Below, in pieces: positions 52,801-63,239 of a stretch of DNA of 64,000 nucleotides. The stretch is from Sipunculus nudus (lineage: Eukaryota > Annelida > Sipuncula > Golfingiida > Sipunculidae), in NCBI GenBank assembly GCA_026874595.1, contig CM049320.1, forward strand, positions 49,366,714 to 49,430,713, written 5' to 3'. Each line of letters starts with the position of its first letter. Position 1 is the stretch's first letter. Both the position numbers and the translations under genes were made by a program. A model generated the notes under the pieces. That model was given only the letters and a program-made list of their open reading frames with translations. It was not told the DNA's origin and did not search any database.

Positions 52801-53520
52801 TGGGTCTGAAAGTTTCTGAGTACTCAGAAACAGCTTGTCGTCTGTTCAAACATGGCTGTTTGATTTGCATCTGCTACCACTGCTACTAGGGGGCGCCTTT
52901 GTGCTATACAAATTAGACTGTTACTCTTCTTCTAAGCTTTCAAACATGAGTCTTAAGATGGTTATTATTTTTGTTCTGGGTATATCCTACATAGTATGCA
53001 AACTTTAAATGTAAACATGAACTAAACAACAATAGTGGAGATGGTAACTTCAGTAGCGGAATCAGATGGGGACCGCGTGGCCCCCCCCTTGAGCTGAAAC
53101 ATTTCTAATTTTTTCTGTTTCTTTTCCCCTTTATTCGTAATTAATTTTAATATATCCTTTTTATTCCCTTGCAATTAGATAATTTAATATCACTGTTTAT
53201 TAATTTTTAATTCATAAGTTGACGATTTTAATGAACAATAATGGTAATTTACTTCAAATTAAAATAGCATCAAAATATTACAGTTTTTCTGTAATTACAC
53301 TCTTTTTGGTCATAACACTGAGGAACCCCCCAAAATTGCACTCGCAGTAAGAGAATAGTAGTTTAGGAACAGAACCTCATATTTTAAGTGGCAGGTGCTT
53401 CAAAATTATTCTTTACATTGCATACTAGAAAAAATCCCAATATGGGAGGGGGACACTCCCTCCCATACCCTCCTCCATGTACCTATGATTAACTTTAAAG
53501 AAAACATGGTGAAATATGCC

Positions 53521-53593
<73 letters not shown>

Positions 53594-56500
53594 AACACAC
53601 ACTATCCGGCACTAACCCAAAATTAGCGCCCCATGTTCCCGATTTTCTGGATCCGCCACTGCATGACTACTCCTTTTCCGGGGCACTGCATCGGCACGGA
53701 CACCCATTGGAGAACAATATGCTTTGCCGATTAATAATTTGGTACATACATGGTTGGCTGTATTTCAGTGTACGGTTTCCCGTATATATCTCTTTATAAT
53801 TAATGTTTTAACATCAAACAATTCTACAAGTCTAAAATTACACGCATTTATTAATGTATTTTTCCTCCTTAATGAATGCACAGACAACTATGAGCATATA
53901 AGGTCAGGGCGAGCAGAAACATTGATTACACGCCATTGCCGATTGCCGCTCAAAAATAACATATGTGTTCTGAGAAATAAGGATCACATCTGATCCTACT
54001 TGAAGTTAGCATTTTATTTCAGCTCTCTATAAATTATCATCACGACCCTAACTGGGGAAACTGTTAAATGGTTGCAACGCATCCTGGATAAAAGGACTAT
54101 TGTTTTATCTTTGTATAATATGCATATAATTACAATATTATTTATCACCAAGTTAATTAAAGGAAACATATTATAAATAATAGGCAAGTTTTTATCCTGC
54201 CTGTCATTCATCCAAGGTCCATTTCATCTGCTTTTTTATGCCTTGCAGTTGCTGATATAGGACACAGGAAGGCTCTTAATCTATCTCGAGACATCGAAAT
54301 TAATTAACTCCAACCAATAATTCACATTTAAGATGCATCACCGGCTGTCTTGCGTATGATATAAGCCTGAAACATTGAGAATAAATGTGTCTCTTCGTAT
54401 AAACCCAAGAAAATAATAAAAAAAATGGCCTATGTGCCATGGCGGATCTTACACAATTTTTAATACAATAACACATATGAATAGTTCACAGTAATTTGGC
54501 GTTTATACGACACATAAAACATTTACAGGGAATTTGCTCCCATACCAAAATACTTATACCTTTCCTGTATTTTAGGTCGTGTTCCTAAGTAAGACTGTTA
54601 TGATTTATACCCTGTTAACGAGCGAACAAACGACGGACAAAGGTAATGATTATAGTTCAAAATACCTGTGGTAAACCTATCTGAAACATAGATAATTAAA
54701 ATCAACTAATAAACCATTTAAATATTCTCGATCATGGTTCAACGTGATTTTCTTTCTCTAAATCTACCAAGTTTTTCCTTAAAGCCAATTTTCAACTGCC
54801 ATATGTATGGAATTTATGGCTTGCCCTGTCTACATATTAAACAAATGAAGGTAATTCCTGCTAAGAAAGTTTCTTATGACGCCCCTGTGAAGGATGTATG
54901 AGTTTTTTTTTAATCTGCAGGCTCATAGTACATAAAGTACATATGTCTGTGTTGACATACAGAAAAAAAAATTAACTGACGGAGGCTTGTTGTTGGTGAG
55001 AGCATATGAAACAACGTAATCTTTTGTCATTTACAGAACTCCGGTTCGTCTGAATTGCCGCTAGATGTCCTAATTATAGAAGTGTTTGGATTACGACCGG
55101 CGGCCATTTTGGCGCCATACATGTTATAAACACGTGGATATAAACAAAAAAGGACAACCCGTAAACCGTGGGATAGACTATTTTGTCTAATTGTTATGAA
55201 AAAAAGGTTCAAGGTGTTGTTTATTAAAAAGACATCAGATATCGGAAAGGGTCTTGTGATTTTGTTTTGTTTTCGCCAATTAAGCATCTAATGGTTGTTA
55301 CAACTCAAACGGAGCCATCATTATTTCGAGATCCCGAAATGAATTATCTTGAGATCTCGAATTAAATTATCTCGAGATGTAACGATAATATCCCGAGATA
55401 GATAAAAAAAGTGTGCCTTATTTCAGCCACCATGATACCTTGATAATGTTCGATAGTCCGGACACATTCCATGTGACCGATCTTCCGAGCTAGATCTGCA
55501 GGTGTCGCGCCCTGGTGGTCAAGGTGTAAAGGATCCCCACCGTTTTTCAGCAGCAAATTGAGTACCTGAAATACGAGTAGAATGTAAACATAATACTGTC
55601 ACAGTTTGACTATGTTGTTACTCTATTTTATATAGTGCTACTCCCATTATACGGTTATCTCGAGTCTGTACGACCGGATGTTAAAATCCGACATGTGTCT
55701 TTGGTTATATGATGTTATCTAATATTATGAGAGATATAACAATTATTTCAAGAAGTAATCTTTACAGTCATTCTCTGACTACAAATTTAGGTTTCTGGTC
55801 GAGATTTGAAACATCATATGGCTCATTCATAGTAAAATTCTTAACCGACATGAACATAAAAATTCACATGTTTAGTCAACCTCTCATTGTCTGTTATAGG
55901 CAGGAATAGAGGTAGGATGTTAAAAGGCCACGTGTGCATAAAATGGTGGACACATGGCATATTATTAAAATATAAAATATAGAGCATATGCAGTTTCGGT
56001 ATCTAATAGTTCCCTCTGGCAAGTGCTTCAACTGTTTTACTCGCGAAAATGGTCACTTTGTATCCTCAAATCACCTTAATTGCTCCAATGTCCGTTTTGA
56101 TGCGTTCCTTTTTTGCCGGTGTGCAATCGTAGTGCCTACATGTATACGCGCAGTTCATCCTTTAATTTAAAAAAAAATGGATTTTTATAGCATTTTTATA
56201 CTACGGATGCGGACGTGATTTATGGATACATGTAAATGCACCGTTGCATTGTGATTCGTACATACCCTTATATTTCCCGACAAGACGGCGTCATGCAGGG
56301 GCAGACTGCCGGTGTGATCCTCCTTTTGTACAGCCCCCTGTTCCAGCAGCCACTTGACTGTATCATAGTGCCCCCTGGTGACAGCGTAGTGAAGTGAGGT
56401 AGCCCCGTCAAAGTCTTGGGCATTGACGTCTTGGCCTTGCTTGCAAACCTGTACATAGACAAAACCACGATTTCTGGAGAATTCCAACAGGAAAAAATTC

Positions 56501-59500
56501 GAAGTCAGAATATTATTTAGTAACTCGTGTCGTCATCCTAAAAATACCAATGATTTACTTGTAACTGGTCCTTTCTGAGGTTGGCATTTTGTTCGCGATG
56601 GCTCCAATTTCAAGATTTTCGCGAATCGGTAATCATCGCGAAAATGAAACCTTCGTGACTAAGCGGCCCCATCTACTCCAGCTACTGTAATTTTAATTGG
56701 AGCCTCATTTCGGTCTCTCGCCGTTATCCGCGTCTGTAACATAAACTGTCGAAAAGCAAAAACTGATAATAAACATGAAAGAAAAGGCGGAATTTTGTAA
56801 ATAATACAATAATCTTTTATATTATCCTCCTACAATAAAGGAGAATGTCCATTCAATTGATATTTACTTGTGTCTTTGTCAGTTTATTTCGATTACGCGC
56901 TTGTATTAATCAATCAATACCGTTTACCAATTATGGGCCCTGTTCTCTGCAACTGGAATGTCGTTTACTAAGTATGAACCCAGCTCTATGCTGTTGGAAT
57001 GCCGTTTACTTATAATGGGCCCGGTACTGTGGTAGGCCTTGCCTGTCTTGATATCGGGAAGTTTCCAAGTGGGCCGATGGCATAAACAGTTTATTGATGC
57101 CGTGACCTATGCAGTTAGCTTTATCCAGCTTCTATTTAAATGTGCACCCCTAGCACACACAAGACCCACATGGTCTTGCAGAACACCCATGATTTTTAAA
57201 TGAGTCTTGTCAAAATATTTGTAGGAATTAGCCCCCATCTTGAGTTCTAATGACTGTTTTGAAGTACGTTGTTATAAATAACGTTGACGTTTGCAAAACT
57301 TGTTGAAGCACGCATATACAGAAAATAAGTTACCAGCCAGGCTAGTATGTCGACATTCCCTGAGAGAGCAGCAGCGTGCACGCAGCTCATGCCATCTTTG
57401 CAATGGTTGCGTAGGGTGGCGGTACCTTCGGCGAAGAGGTAGGACAGCATTTCAAGATGACCTTCCTGACAGGCAAGATAAGCTGGCGTAGCTCCTGTAG
57501 TCATGGTGACGTTAGATGCCCTGTAATGAATGAAATAATCAACAGCTCAACTCTATCACTTTATATAAAAACAGAAGTCCAGATATGTGAAATAATAACC
57601 TGATCTGTCACTGAAAGTTAAACTTGAAAGTGCGGATTAAAGGAAGGCGGTCAAACATAGTGACGAAAGAAACACTTTAATAATGGGCACTATCATAACG
57701 AGCTTTTTCTTAAACATCCCTCCGGTATGGGCCACAGGTATTTTGTTTTACCTTCCTTTGGTTTTCCTTTCAGTTTATGTATGCGAAAAGTTCTTAACAG
57801 AACTGGTTGAACTGTTACGTAATTTTTTTCAAACATAGAACTAATTTATCTTTAATGAACAAAGGTTGTTCTTCTCACCATGATTAGCCAATTGGTTGCC
57901 AAGTTACACCCAGTTAGGAATTTTATATGATTAATATGGCATGTTATGGAGTTTTCAGCAAATAATTGTGCAGGTATCCAGTCTAGTTAATTATGTCGAA
58001 CGCACGAGTTAATAAGTCGTGCGCACGAGATAATTATGTCGTGCATAACAGTAATGAAGTGTTGCTCACGGCATTTTTTTTCTTATGCCACCAACGGGCC
58101 GCCTTAGATATGAATGGTTAAGAAACCAAGGAACAAAACCAAGGAACCAAAGGAACAAAACATAATATAAGAAGTAATCTTGATCACGATCATATATTCC
58201 TTTCCCATTCAAATCCGTCCTATATCTGTCGTGACATGTGGCACTTTTTTGGTGCCTGTAAAGCCTACAGCCAATGCTACATATGCTCTGCCAGTGACTG
58301 GAGCATTTTAAGCTTGACAAAAGTCTTCTGTTTAGTTTGATCAGAAGTCTGACTAGACAAATTTTGGTTCTGTTGTACATATATAGTCACAACTAAGTCT
58401 AGAATCCCGGCCAGGCGGGCGGATACAGGATCCTAGAATAGGGGGCTCAACACGTGGCACAGGTAAATATGTGTGCCGTGAGAGGCACTGAAAGGAAAAA
58501 AAAAAAAAAAAAAAACCACTGCCGCGGGCGGCAGTCGTGCGGCAAGCGTTCACGCGGCAGGTTCGCGACATTATCAAAATAGACTCGCGCGGGCGGCACG
58601 CGGAATTTTGGGGAATAGCAGTGGAATATCGTGACTTTTATATGTTTAGCTAACCCCTGTATAGATTAACTTTCATAAAATAGTCATGATATCTCGGCGA
58701 ACTATAATTATGTTTTAATATATATAAAACAATATGTTTCCATGTGAATATATATGCTTGTAATTTATATATAAAAAATTATATAAACATGTATGTCTTT
58801 ATATAATAATTTTTATATGTTATTTTTACTCAAATACTTTACTATATATTGAAGTATACATATAAGTAAGGTGTAAATTAAATACATTTTACTAGATTTT
58901 AAGGAAATACAATATATATTCACAAGCATTCCGCACGCCTGTCGCCCGCGCCAGTGTGTTTTGTCAAAAGTCATATATAGGGAAGCGATTTTTGCCGCCC
59001 ACGTGTTGGCCGCACCAGTGTGTTTTGACCTTAAATAATTTATAATGTAGAAACAAGGCACCGATCTTCACTATTAAGCGTATTTTATTCTAATTAGGGC
59101 CCCGTTTGATCCCTATCGATTTTGGGGTCTAGGTCCCCAGATGAATTTGTCTGGTCAAAAGGAGGGTGAGCGGATGTTATGGCTCTGACCGTTTATCCCG
59201 TATCATGTCTCTGTAGTTAATATAAACGGATAGGTAGCGCCCAAGTGATCAGTTAATCCGTCTAGGGAATGTTTACTCTATATATTAGGCAGAAGAAGTA
59301 GGATTAAAAAAGTAGGAGAAAGAGAGGAATAACTAAAAGTTGAAAATGTTGATTGATGCAACGCCACGTCCACTACATCATGCAGGTCTGCGAACTTAGT
59401 GAATACGATGTTGATATGATTCCTCATTTGGTTTGGTACAATTATGTTTATGGAACGAATTTATTTTTAACTATCGTGTGCGCGTGTTAAATGTTTTATT

Positions 59501-61115
59501 TTTCTTTATATTCCTGAATAATTACCAAACTGTGCAACATGACCGCATGAACGGATCCGCAATCAGAAAAAAATATGGGCGTCAGCTGTTAATCAGAATA
59601 AAGTTGCATTTTCAAGCCTCATGTGCCTGATGTACTGTCTCGATCAAGCATTTATATATTTCCGAGGATTTGCCAAAGACTTCAGGTAGGTGGTGGGTAT
59701 ATATTGCAGCAAGATACCAATCAGGTGCGCTTCCTTCAGTATCTTTAAACAGACAATACAATCAATTGCCCAGTTATACACACAAACAAATAGCCAATAC
59801 CCTAATTCATCTGACATCTTTTATCGCAAAAAATACCCCTTTATAATATTATAATTTACAATATAACCCAAGCGACTTTCAAGAGCCCAACCCGGCCCCA
59901 CTTGTTTTGATTTTTTGAGAGTGAGTAGTGCAGCTTAGAAAGACTTCCATTTCACAAGGTGAAAGATGCATGCAATAATGCATTTATAATAATAACTGAA
60001 GTGGCATTAAATAATTTGTAAAGCGAAGGTCCTAATGCGTCAGCAAAATACATTTCAAGTTCATATGTAAGTGTGATGTACACCTCTGGTTTATAAATTA
60101 AATGAGAACTTTGTCGCTAATGTGAGCAGATGCTCTTCATGATAAGGATTAAAACAAACAAGCAAGGTTTCTCACAAATAAGTGAAGTAGTTTCATAACT
60201 AAAATATATGTGCATGTATATATGTATGTACATGCATATGTGTGTGAATGTATATCCATATATATATATTTATAGTAGAGAGGTGATAATATGGGAGAGG
60301 ATACAGAATAAGCCTTATAAATTCAACTTTCACAGGAAGTGTCCGAAATCGCCCTAATAGAGAGAGAGAGAGACGATATATTAATATAGGAAATATTATA
60401 ACACACACACATACACACATATATATATATATATTTATAGAAGGACTGGCTTTGTCATTTGTATTCAACAACTGAAACATATGGCTGTACATACTTCATA
60501 GCATAACCCATTTATTCATGTAAGTGTTTTTTTTTCGTTTTTCGACACTTTAATACAAGATCATATACTGAAGATTCAGGGATTTGAAAACGTCTTTTAT
60601 TACGGAAATTACGAAACTACAACATACCTTGGATCTTGCTCCACTAAAAACTTCACAATGTCTAGCGACCCTTTCATGACGGCAAAATGCAGAGGTAGTG
60701 CCCCGATGTCGTTTGGTTCCATCAACAATAACACGTCATGAGTGACAAGCCATCTGATGACGTCACGATGGCCGTATCGTGCGGCAAGGTGAGCAACTGT
60801 GTTCCCGAAATAATCTTTGTCTCTGACGTCACAATCCGTATTCTGTAGTAACCATCTTAGTGACGCAAGCTGCCCTGCAACGGTCGCATCATGAGCCGGC
60901 GTTGCCCCAACCACGGAACGTTTGCATGCTGTCATGTGACATGTTCGCGTCAGAAACTGTAACATATCAACATCACCTTTCCTCGCGGCGTGATGGAGGG
61001 CCGTCGCTCCGGAATCATCTCTAGCATTTATTAGAGAATCCTCCGCTAACTGACCAGATTTCAGCGATTCAAGATCCCCCTCTTGTACTATCTGTAAGAT
61101 GGGCTTGGTCACCAT
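37813..61115 (-). CDS. ESPN: Espin: ankyrin-repeat actin-bundling protein, complete coding model
   Basis: Espin cross-links actin filaments into tight parallel bundles in microvilli and stereocilia. Read on the minus strand, exons are 61115-60628, 57520-57334, 56448-56266, 55565-55439, 50149-50054, 49760-49580, 48385-48145, 46772-46746 (tentative), 41581-41414, 40608-40529 and 37963-37813. Phases agree throughout and total 1,929 nt, 642 residues. Order of parts: nine ankyrin repeats (about residues 1-330), a linker, a proline-rich run, a WH2-type motif (LLAELKASNGRAAL), then a charged C-terminal module with two DLPPWK motifs and a VPWQAELRTKRL motif, as in the espin actin-bundling module. The start aligns with the vertebrate start (MVTKPILQIVQEGDLESLKS). 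The human long isoform is about 854 residues, so this protein is shorter, mainly in the middle. Espin-like (ESPNL) is the nearest alternative, but the C-terminal module favours espin. Confidence 0.92.
38056..38216. mobile_element. Possible short inverted-repeat element
   Basis: It begins CAGTGAAACTGTGAAATAGG with 'accaccc', and its inverted right end reads approximately TTGGAACCTGTCTGAAAGAA with 'accaccc' further in. The arms pair only partly. The style resembles the 123-973 element. Confidence 0.3.
38881..40498. repeat. 27-bp minisatellite, about 60 copies, in espin intron 10
   Basis: The unit is TTACATCACRCATATCTG followed by CRTTATCAA. Variation is mostly at two R positions (CA versus CG, CpG-type transitions), with rarer changes such as 'caccac' for 'catcac'. 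One unit near 40443 lacks two bases. Because 27 is a multiple of three and the unit lacks stops in some frames, both strands show long open frames (nonapeptides NADMRDVID on minus, THICIINYI on plus). These are a by-product. The array lies between espin exons 10 and 11. Confidence 0.95.
40529..41581 (-). CDS. ESPN: Espin exons 9-10: first part of the actin-bundling module
   Basis: Exon 9 (41581-41414) encodes LREEFSPKKFLDKVPLKD and DLPPWKRQIIAKQMAEKAQK. Exon 10 (40608-40529) encodes EEEEARYRDLPPWKQAILKKK. These match the human espin module (IPEWKRQVMVRKM, MPAWRRDLLRKKL) in order. The exon 9 donor is best read as AA|GCAAGTA, a GC donor, because it gives phase 0 and joins the well-formed acceptor 'tttacag' of exon 10. 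A GT four bases on (phase 1) would need a poor acceptor four bases further into exon 10. Confidence 0.87.
42653..45387. mobile_element. 2.7-kb element with GGCGGATCCAG ends and 5-bp target duplication
   Basis: The left end is CACTGGCGGATCCAGGATTT. The right end, inverted, is CACAGGCGGATCCAGAGGGG and continues into a G tract. AGCAT flanks both sides (42648-42652 and 45388-45392). A separate 317-bp MITE is nested at 43584-43900, and G tracts occur inside. The inner part includes a 'gtgccctgttaacggacggacgac' stretch also seen in other repeats. No transposase is recognisable. Confidence 0.65.
43584..43900. mobile_element. 317-bp MITE, PIF/Harbinger-like
   Basis: The terminal inverted repeats read GGCCAAAAAAAATAAAAGGG with TATGGTTCTCAGGCAC on the left, matched by GTGCCTGAGAACCATACCTT with TAATTTTTTTTGGCC on the right. 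The 3-bp TAA flanking both ends fits a Harbinger-type target duplication. The interior is non-coding and has a G tract. A truncated copy lies in rootletin intron 24. Confidence 0.75.
46746..46772 (-). CDS. ESPN: Tentative 27-nt espin microexon
   Basis: On the minus strand 'gataag' is followed by GAG ATG GAT AAC GGA TTG TAT GAA GAG and a strong donor gtgagt. It would add EMDNGLYEE. Phase is 0 on both sides and the neighbouring exons also end and begin in phase 0, so including or skipping it keeps frame. The acceptor is poor, with no pyrimidine tract directly before it. A longer version starting at 'cttag' would not be in frame. I list it because of the donor and the frame fit. Confidence 0.35.
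48145..48385 (-). CDS. ESPN: Espin exon 7: WH2 actin-monomer-binding motif
   Basis: A 241-nt exon after 'tttctgcag', ending at 'aaaa|gtaagt'. It carries NSMQFDLLAELKASNGRAAL, which matches the WH2 pattern of an amphipathic helix with LLxxI/L and a following basic segment, here RKPKK. Human espin has the equivalent ELLAEIKAGKSLKP. The flanks are polar and charged (KKTTTVNINHKENERS, TEQTNGNVDENDGKD) and probably disordered. Confidence 0.88.
49580..49760 (-). CDS. ESPN: Espin exon 6: proline-rich segment
   Basis: Encodes GDIPGTIEPPVTP, a run of prolines and alanines (TPPPAPPPPPPPV), and VPAPPPLPAAGGMKP. Vertebrate espins carry proline-rich regions between the ankyrin repeats and the WH2 motif that bind profilin and SH3-type partners; that role is inferred here. 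The GC-rich codons give an open frame on the opposite strand too, which is a shadow. Acceptor 'gtgcag', donor 'acag|gtaaga'. Confidence 0.87.
50054..50149 (-). CDS. ESPN: Espin exon 5: linker
   Basis: A 96-nt exon bounded by 'aacag' and 'aaag|gtcagt', phase 1 on both sides. It reads as a serine-rich linker (CGPASSFNVQVSSLVGKFSA then NSISPTSEKK), comparable to the serine-rich SSPNTTVSVQPLNF region after the ankyrin repeats of human espin. Both splice sites are good and the phase fits both neighbours. Confidence 0.75.
50590..50733. mobile_element. 144-bp palindromic MITE
   Basis: CAGGCGCTAGATTTGCTATT with 'agtgtagattttggt' on the left pairs with 'accaaaatctacgcaaatagcaattcaagcgcctg' on the right, inverted. 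'tgatttc' occurs near both ends, but on the left it is separated from the arm by four bases, so the target duplication is uncertain. Confidence 0.7.
51021..52336. repeat. Inverted repeat arms 1.2 kb apart in espin intron 4
   Basis: The left arm (51021-51109) and right arm (52265-52336) share, in opposite orientation, the order 'ctgatat.ag.ct', 'ctggtaccc', 'ccaa.catagaga' and 'ggcgtacaacgccatctt'. The between-arm region contains no recognised gene. It could be a transposon with long arms or an inverted local duplication. Confidence 0.6.
53051..53661. mobile_element. 611-bp element related to the 19049-20219 element
   Basis: Begins CAGTAGCGGAATCAG, with a C tract 30 bases later, and ends CTGGATCCGCCACTG. 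Internally it has 'tcccataccctcc..catgtacct', shared with the other element, and a TA microsatellite at 53526-53587. No clear target duplication. Confidence 0.6.
55439..57520 (-). CDS. ESPN: Espin exons 2-4: ankyrin repeats 5-9
   Basis: Exon 2 (57520-57334) carries TGATPAYLACQEGHLEML and DGMSCVHAAALSGN. The LACQEGHLE stretch is identical to vertebrate espin. Exon 3 (56448-56266) carries DGATSLHYAVTRGH and TGSLPLHDAVLSGN. Exon 4 (55565-55439) carries QGATPADLARKIGHMECV and ends IEHYQ. Phases are 2-0, 0-0 and 0-1. I place the exon 4 donor at 'caag|gtatca', because only this phase joins the next exon; the frame otherwise runs on through about 25 codons of intron. Confidence 0.9.
57521..60627. 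other. Espin intron 1 (3.1 kb)
   Basis: AT-rich with a short A tract at 58496-58516 and a GC-rich patch at 58520-58600. GGCGGATACAGGATCC near 58420 resembles one end of the GGCGGATCCAG elements, but no partner end is visible. No exon is needed, because ankyrin repeats 4 and 5 join in phase across it. Confidence 0.6.
60628..61115 (-). CDS. ESPN: Espin exon 1: start codon and first four ankyrin repeats
   Basis: Encodes the first 162 residues. Ankyrin signatures are SGATALHHAARKGD, VGATPAHDATVAGQ, FGNTVAHLAARYGH and IGALPLHFAVMKGS, each followed by a hydrophobic helix (for example LASLRWLL and DIVKFLVEQDP). The donor CCAAG|gtatgt leaves phase 2. The ATG at 61115 is chosen because the reading from it lines up with the vertebrate N-terminus residue for residue without an extension. 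DKDYFGNT corresponds to the conserved QDKDNSGAT linker. Confidence 0.93.
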
Positions 61116-62264
61116 ATTTGCCCTCTTCTTACGCGCACGCCGTTCCTTCTATGTCATCATATACGTATTTGTCAGACGCTGACACCGACCTGGATAATCA
61201 CGGCATGGTTAACAGTGCTGCCAACATGTGGTACAGAACCACGCCCAGGTGGTAATCAGAGCTCTCGGGAAAGCGTTGCACGTACACAAGTCCCGCTGTG
61301 TATATAAATTTGTACGGATGTCGTGAATGCAGACAGCGGGATCGATCCGCTCGCGGCTGGACTCGCTGGGATACCACGATCGTCACCCTGGCGACAGACG
61401 CATCCCCGGTCACAGGTGTTAAGGTACATTAGCGAGCTAATCAGGCCTGTCTAAACATAGGATCAATATGATGACAGGTGTGGCCGCTACAGGTGACTAA
61501 ATTCTCCCATAGACCATAATCATATGTCAGACATAAATCATGCCAATGACATGCCTGGTCATAATCATAAGATGAACATAAATTAATGGTAATCCGGGAT
61601 ATATTTGTACATCTTAGTCTGGCCCGAGTAAAAAAATATGGGTTTCAAAGGATATAGTCATCAAATAGGCGTACATACATACAATTTAATGTTAGTTTGC
61701 CAACGAGCCTAACAAGAAAAGCAAATTTATATTTACTAAAGGAATATATACAGGCAGGATGAATAAAATATAACATACTTAGAATAGATTACCGTCGTGC
61801 ATAAAATAAAAATAGATATTTTATAATAACATTTGTAAATTAAAACGAACATTTTCAAACTATCTGAAGTTTATTGTAGACTCAAAGTCCAAATATGTTG
61901 GACATAGAATGAACATGAAAAATCTTATTTGAAAAATATGACAAATGCTTTACATTTTACATATGTGTACGCATACATATTCATATACACACATTTACAT
62001 ATACACACGCATAATATATATATATACATATACATATAAACATACATATATGTACATAGGGATACATATCACATACATTTTGATATGAAATTACGTGAGA
62101 AATTATAACTTTGCCCACATTGGCGATAAAACTCTGATTTCTTATATTTAAAGTATATATAAACATGGCACTAGCAAATGAATTTCACATGAACATCAGC
62201 CGTCAAAAGTGAAAACTCTTCGATTTACTTATTTAGTTATGTATCGTCGTTGTGGACGTTGTAA
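61116..62264 (-). promoter_or_regulatory. Espin 5' upstream region (promoter presumed)
   Basis: The 300 bases directly upstream of the espin start codon are richer in G+C than the surroundings, and AT-rich DNA follows. I see no unambiguous TATA box at a sensible distance, and there may be upstream non-coding exons. This is where a promoter should be, not proof of one. Confidence 0.3.
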
Positions 62265-62500
62265 GTATACCATAGAAAAATTAATTCATGCCACACTGAC
62301 GACTTACTGGATCCACTATGGCCCAGATGACGATCTATTGACGTATACCATAGAAAATTAATTCATGCCACACTAGCGCCTTATCAGATCCGCTATGGCC
62401 CTGATGACGATTACATTGACGTATATCATATTAAAATTTATTTATGCCACACTAGCCCCTAACCAGATTCGCCTGTTGACGATCTTTTGATACTCTGCAT
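62265..62500 (+). repeat. Three tandem copies of a 78-bp unit
   Basis: 'gtata(c/t)cata' at 62265, 62343 and 62421 starts each unit. Each continues with 'aaa.tta.tt.atgccacact', a variable 'agcgcctta' part, 'cagatccgctatggcc' and 'gatgacgat'. The third copy is more diverged and incomplete. Confidence 0.85.
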
Positions 62501-63239
62501 GATCCAAAGTTTAACGGTGTTTTTCGATTAGAAGCTTTACTATTAATATACTAACACACATGCGCAGGACGACCCTAATAAAACTTAAGAATCTTGAGAA
62601 CAAAAATTAATCCCGATTTTAGAGTCGAAACCGTGGCCAAACGCAGATGAGGGGTGAACCGGGGACGTAAATCCCGGAATGTGTGACAGTCCTACGAGTA
62701 AAATAAGAACAACAACAGCAAAACCTACCATGGTTTCTATAAGTGTCATGTCAGATATTTAATATGCCAAGGATTTGCAGCCGAAATTTACCGGGATTTT
62801 GTTTTAAAATCGAGCATGCAGTACCCGGCTTAAGAATGGGGCTAAATGTAGCGAGGATGCAAGTCGAGAAAGGCGAGACACGAAGGAGTGTCCGTCCAGC
62901 GCATGACACAGCTACGGGTGTCCCTTCCTTGGTTACAGAAACTTTTTGAAAATGTGTACTAATGGGGAAATATAGCATAGATCAGGTGCTGTTTTCAATA
63001 TTAAGCGTGCATTTTTCTACATTTCAAGTTATTTTTTATTAGGCCAAAAGAAAGAGGGATGCTAGACTGAAATAAGTGATTCTTGTGTCATCACGCCCAG
63101 CTGAATTGACATACAGCTGATGCCTGTATTACGTTTTGATGTTATGATCTGGTGAAAATATTTGTTCAGGAACCTTGAACAATGGGTAGACTTCCGGAGT
63201 GCTCGAACTAATGTGCTTTGGCCTAAAGTCCTTCGAAAA

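Larger units (their letters stand above)
50150..55438. other. Espin intron 4 (5.3 kb)
   Basis: Holds the 144-bp MITE, an inverted repeat, an 18-bp direct duplication at about 51823-51858 (ttagctcagctgacaatt-type) and a 611-bp element. A cluster of CRE-like sites lies at about 51448-51470 (TGACGTCACAAAGACGTCAC) and another single site near 50931. Nothing coding is recognised. Confidence 0.6.

Noticed and set aside
61198-61413. Additional upstream espin coding exon
   Set aside because: The start codon at 61115 already aligns with the vertebrate N-terminus, and this frame has no ankyrin-like or other recognised features.
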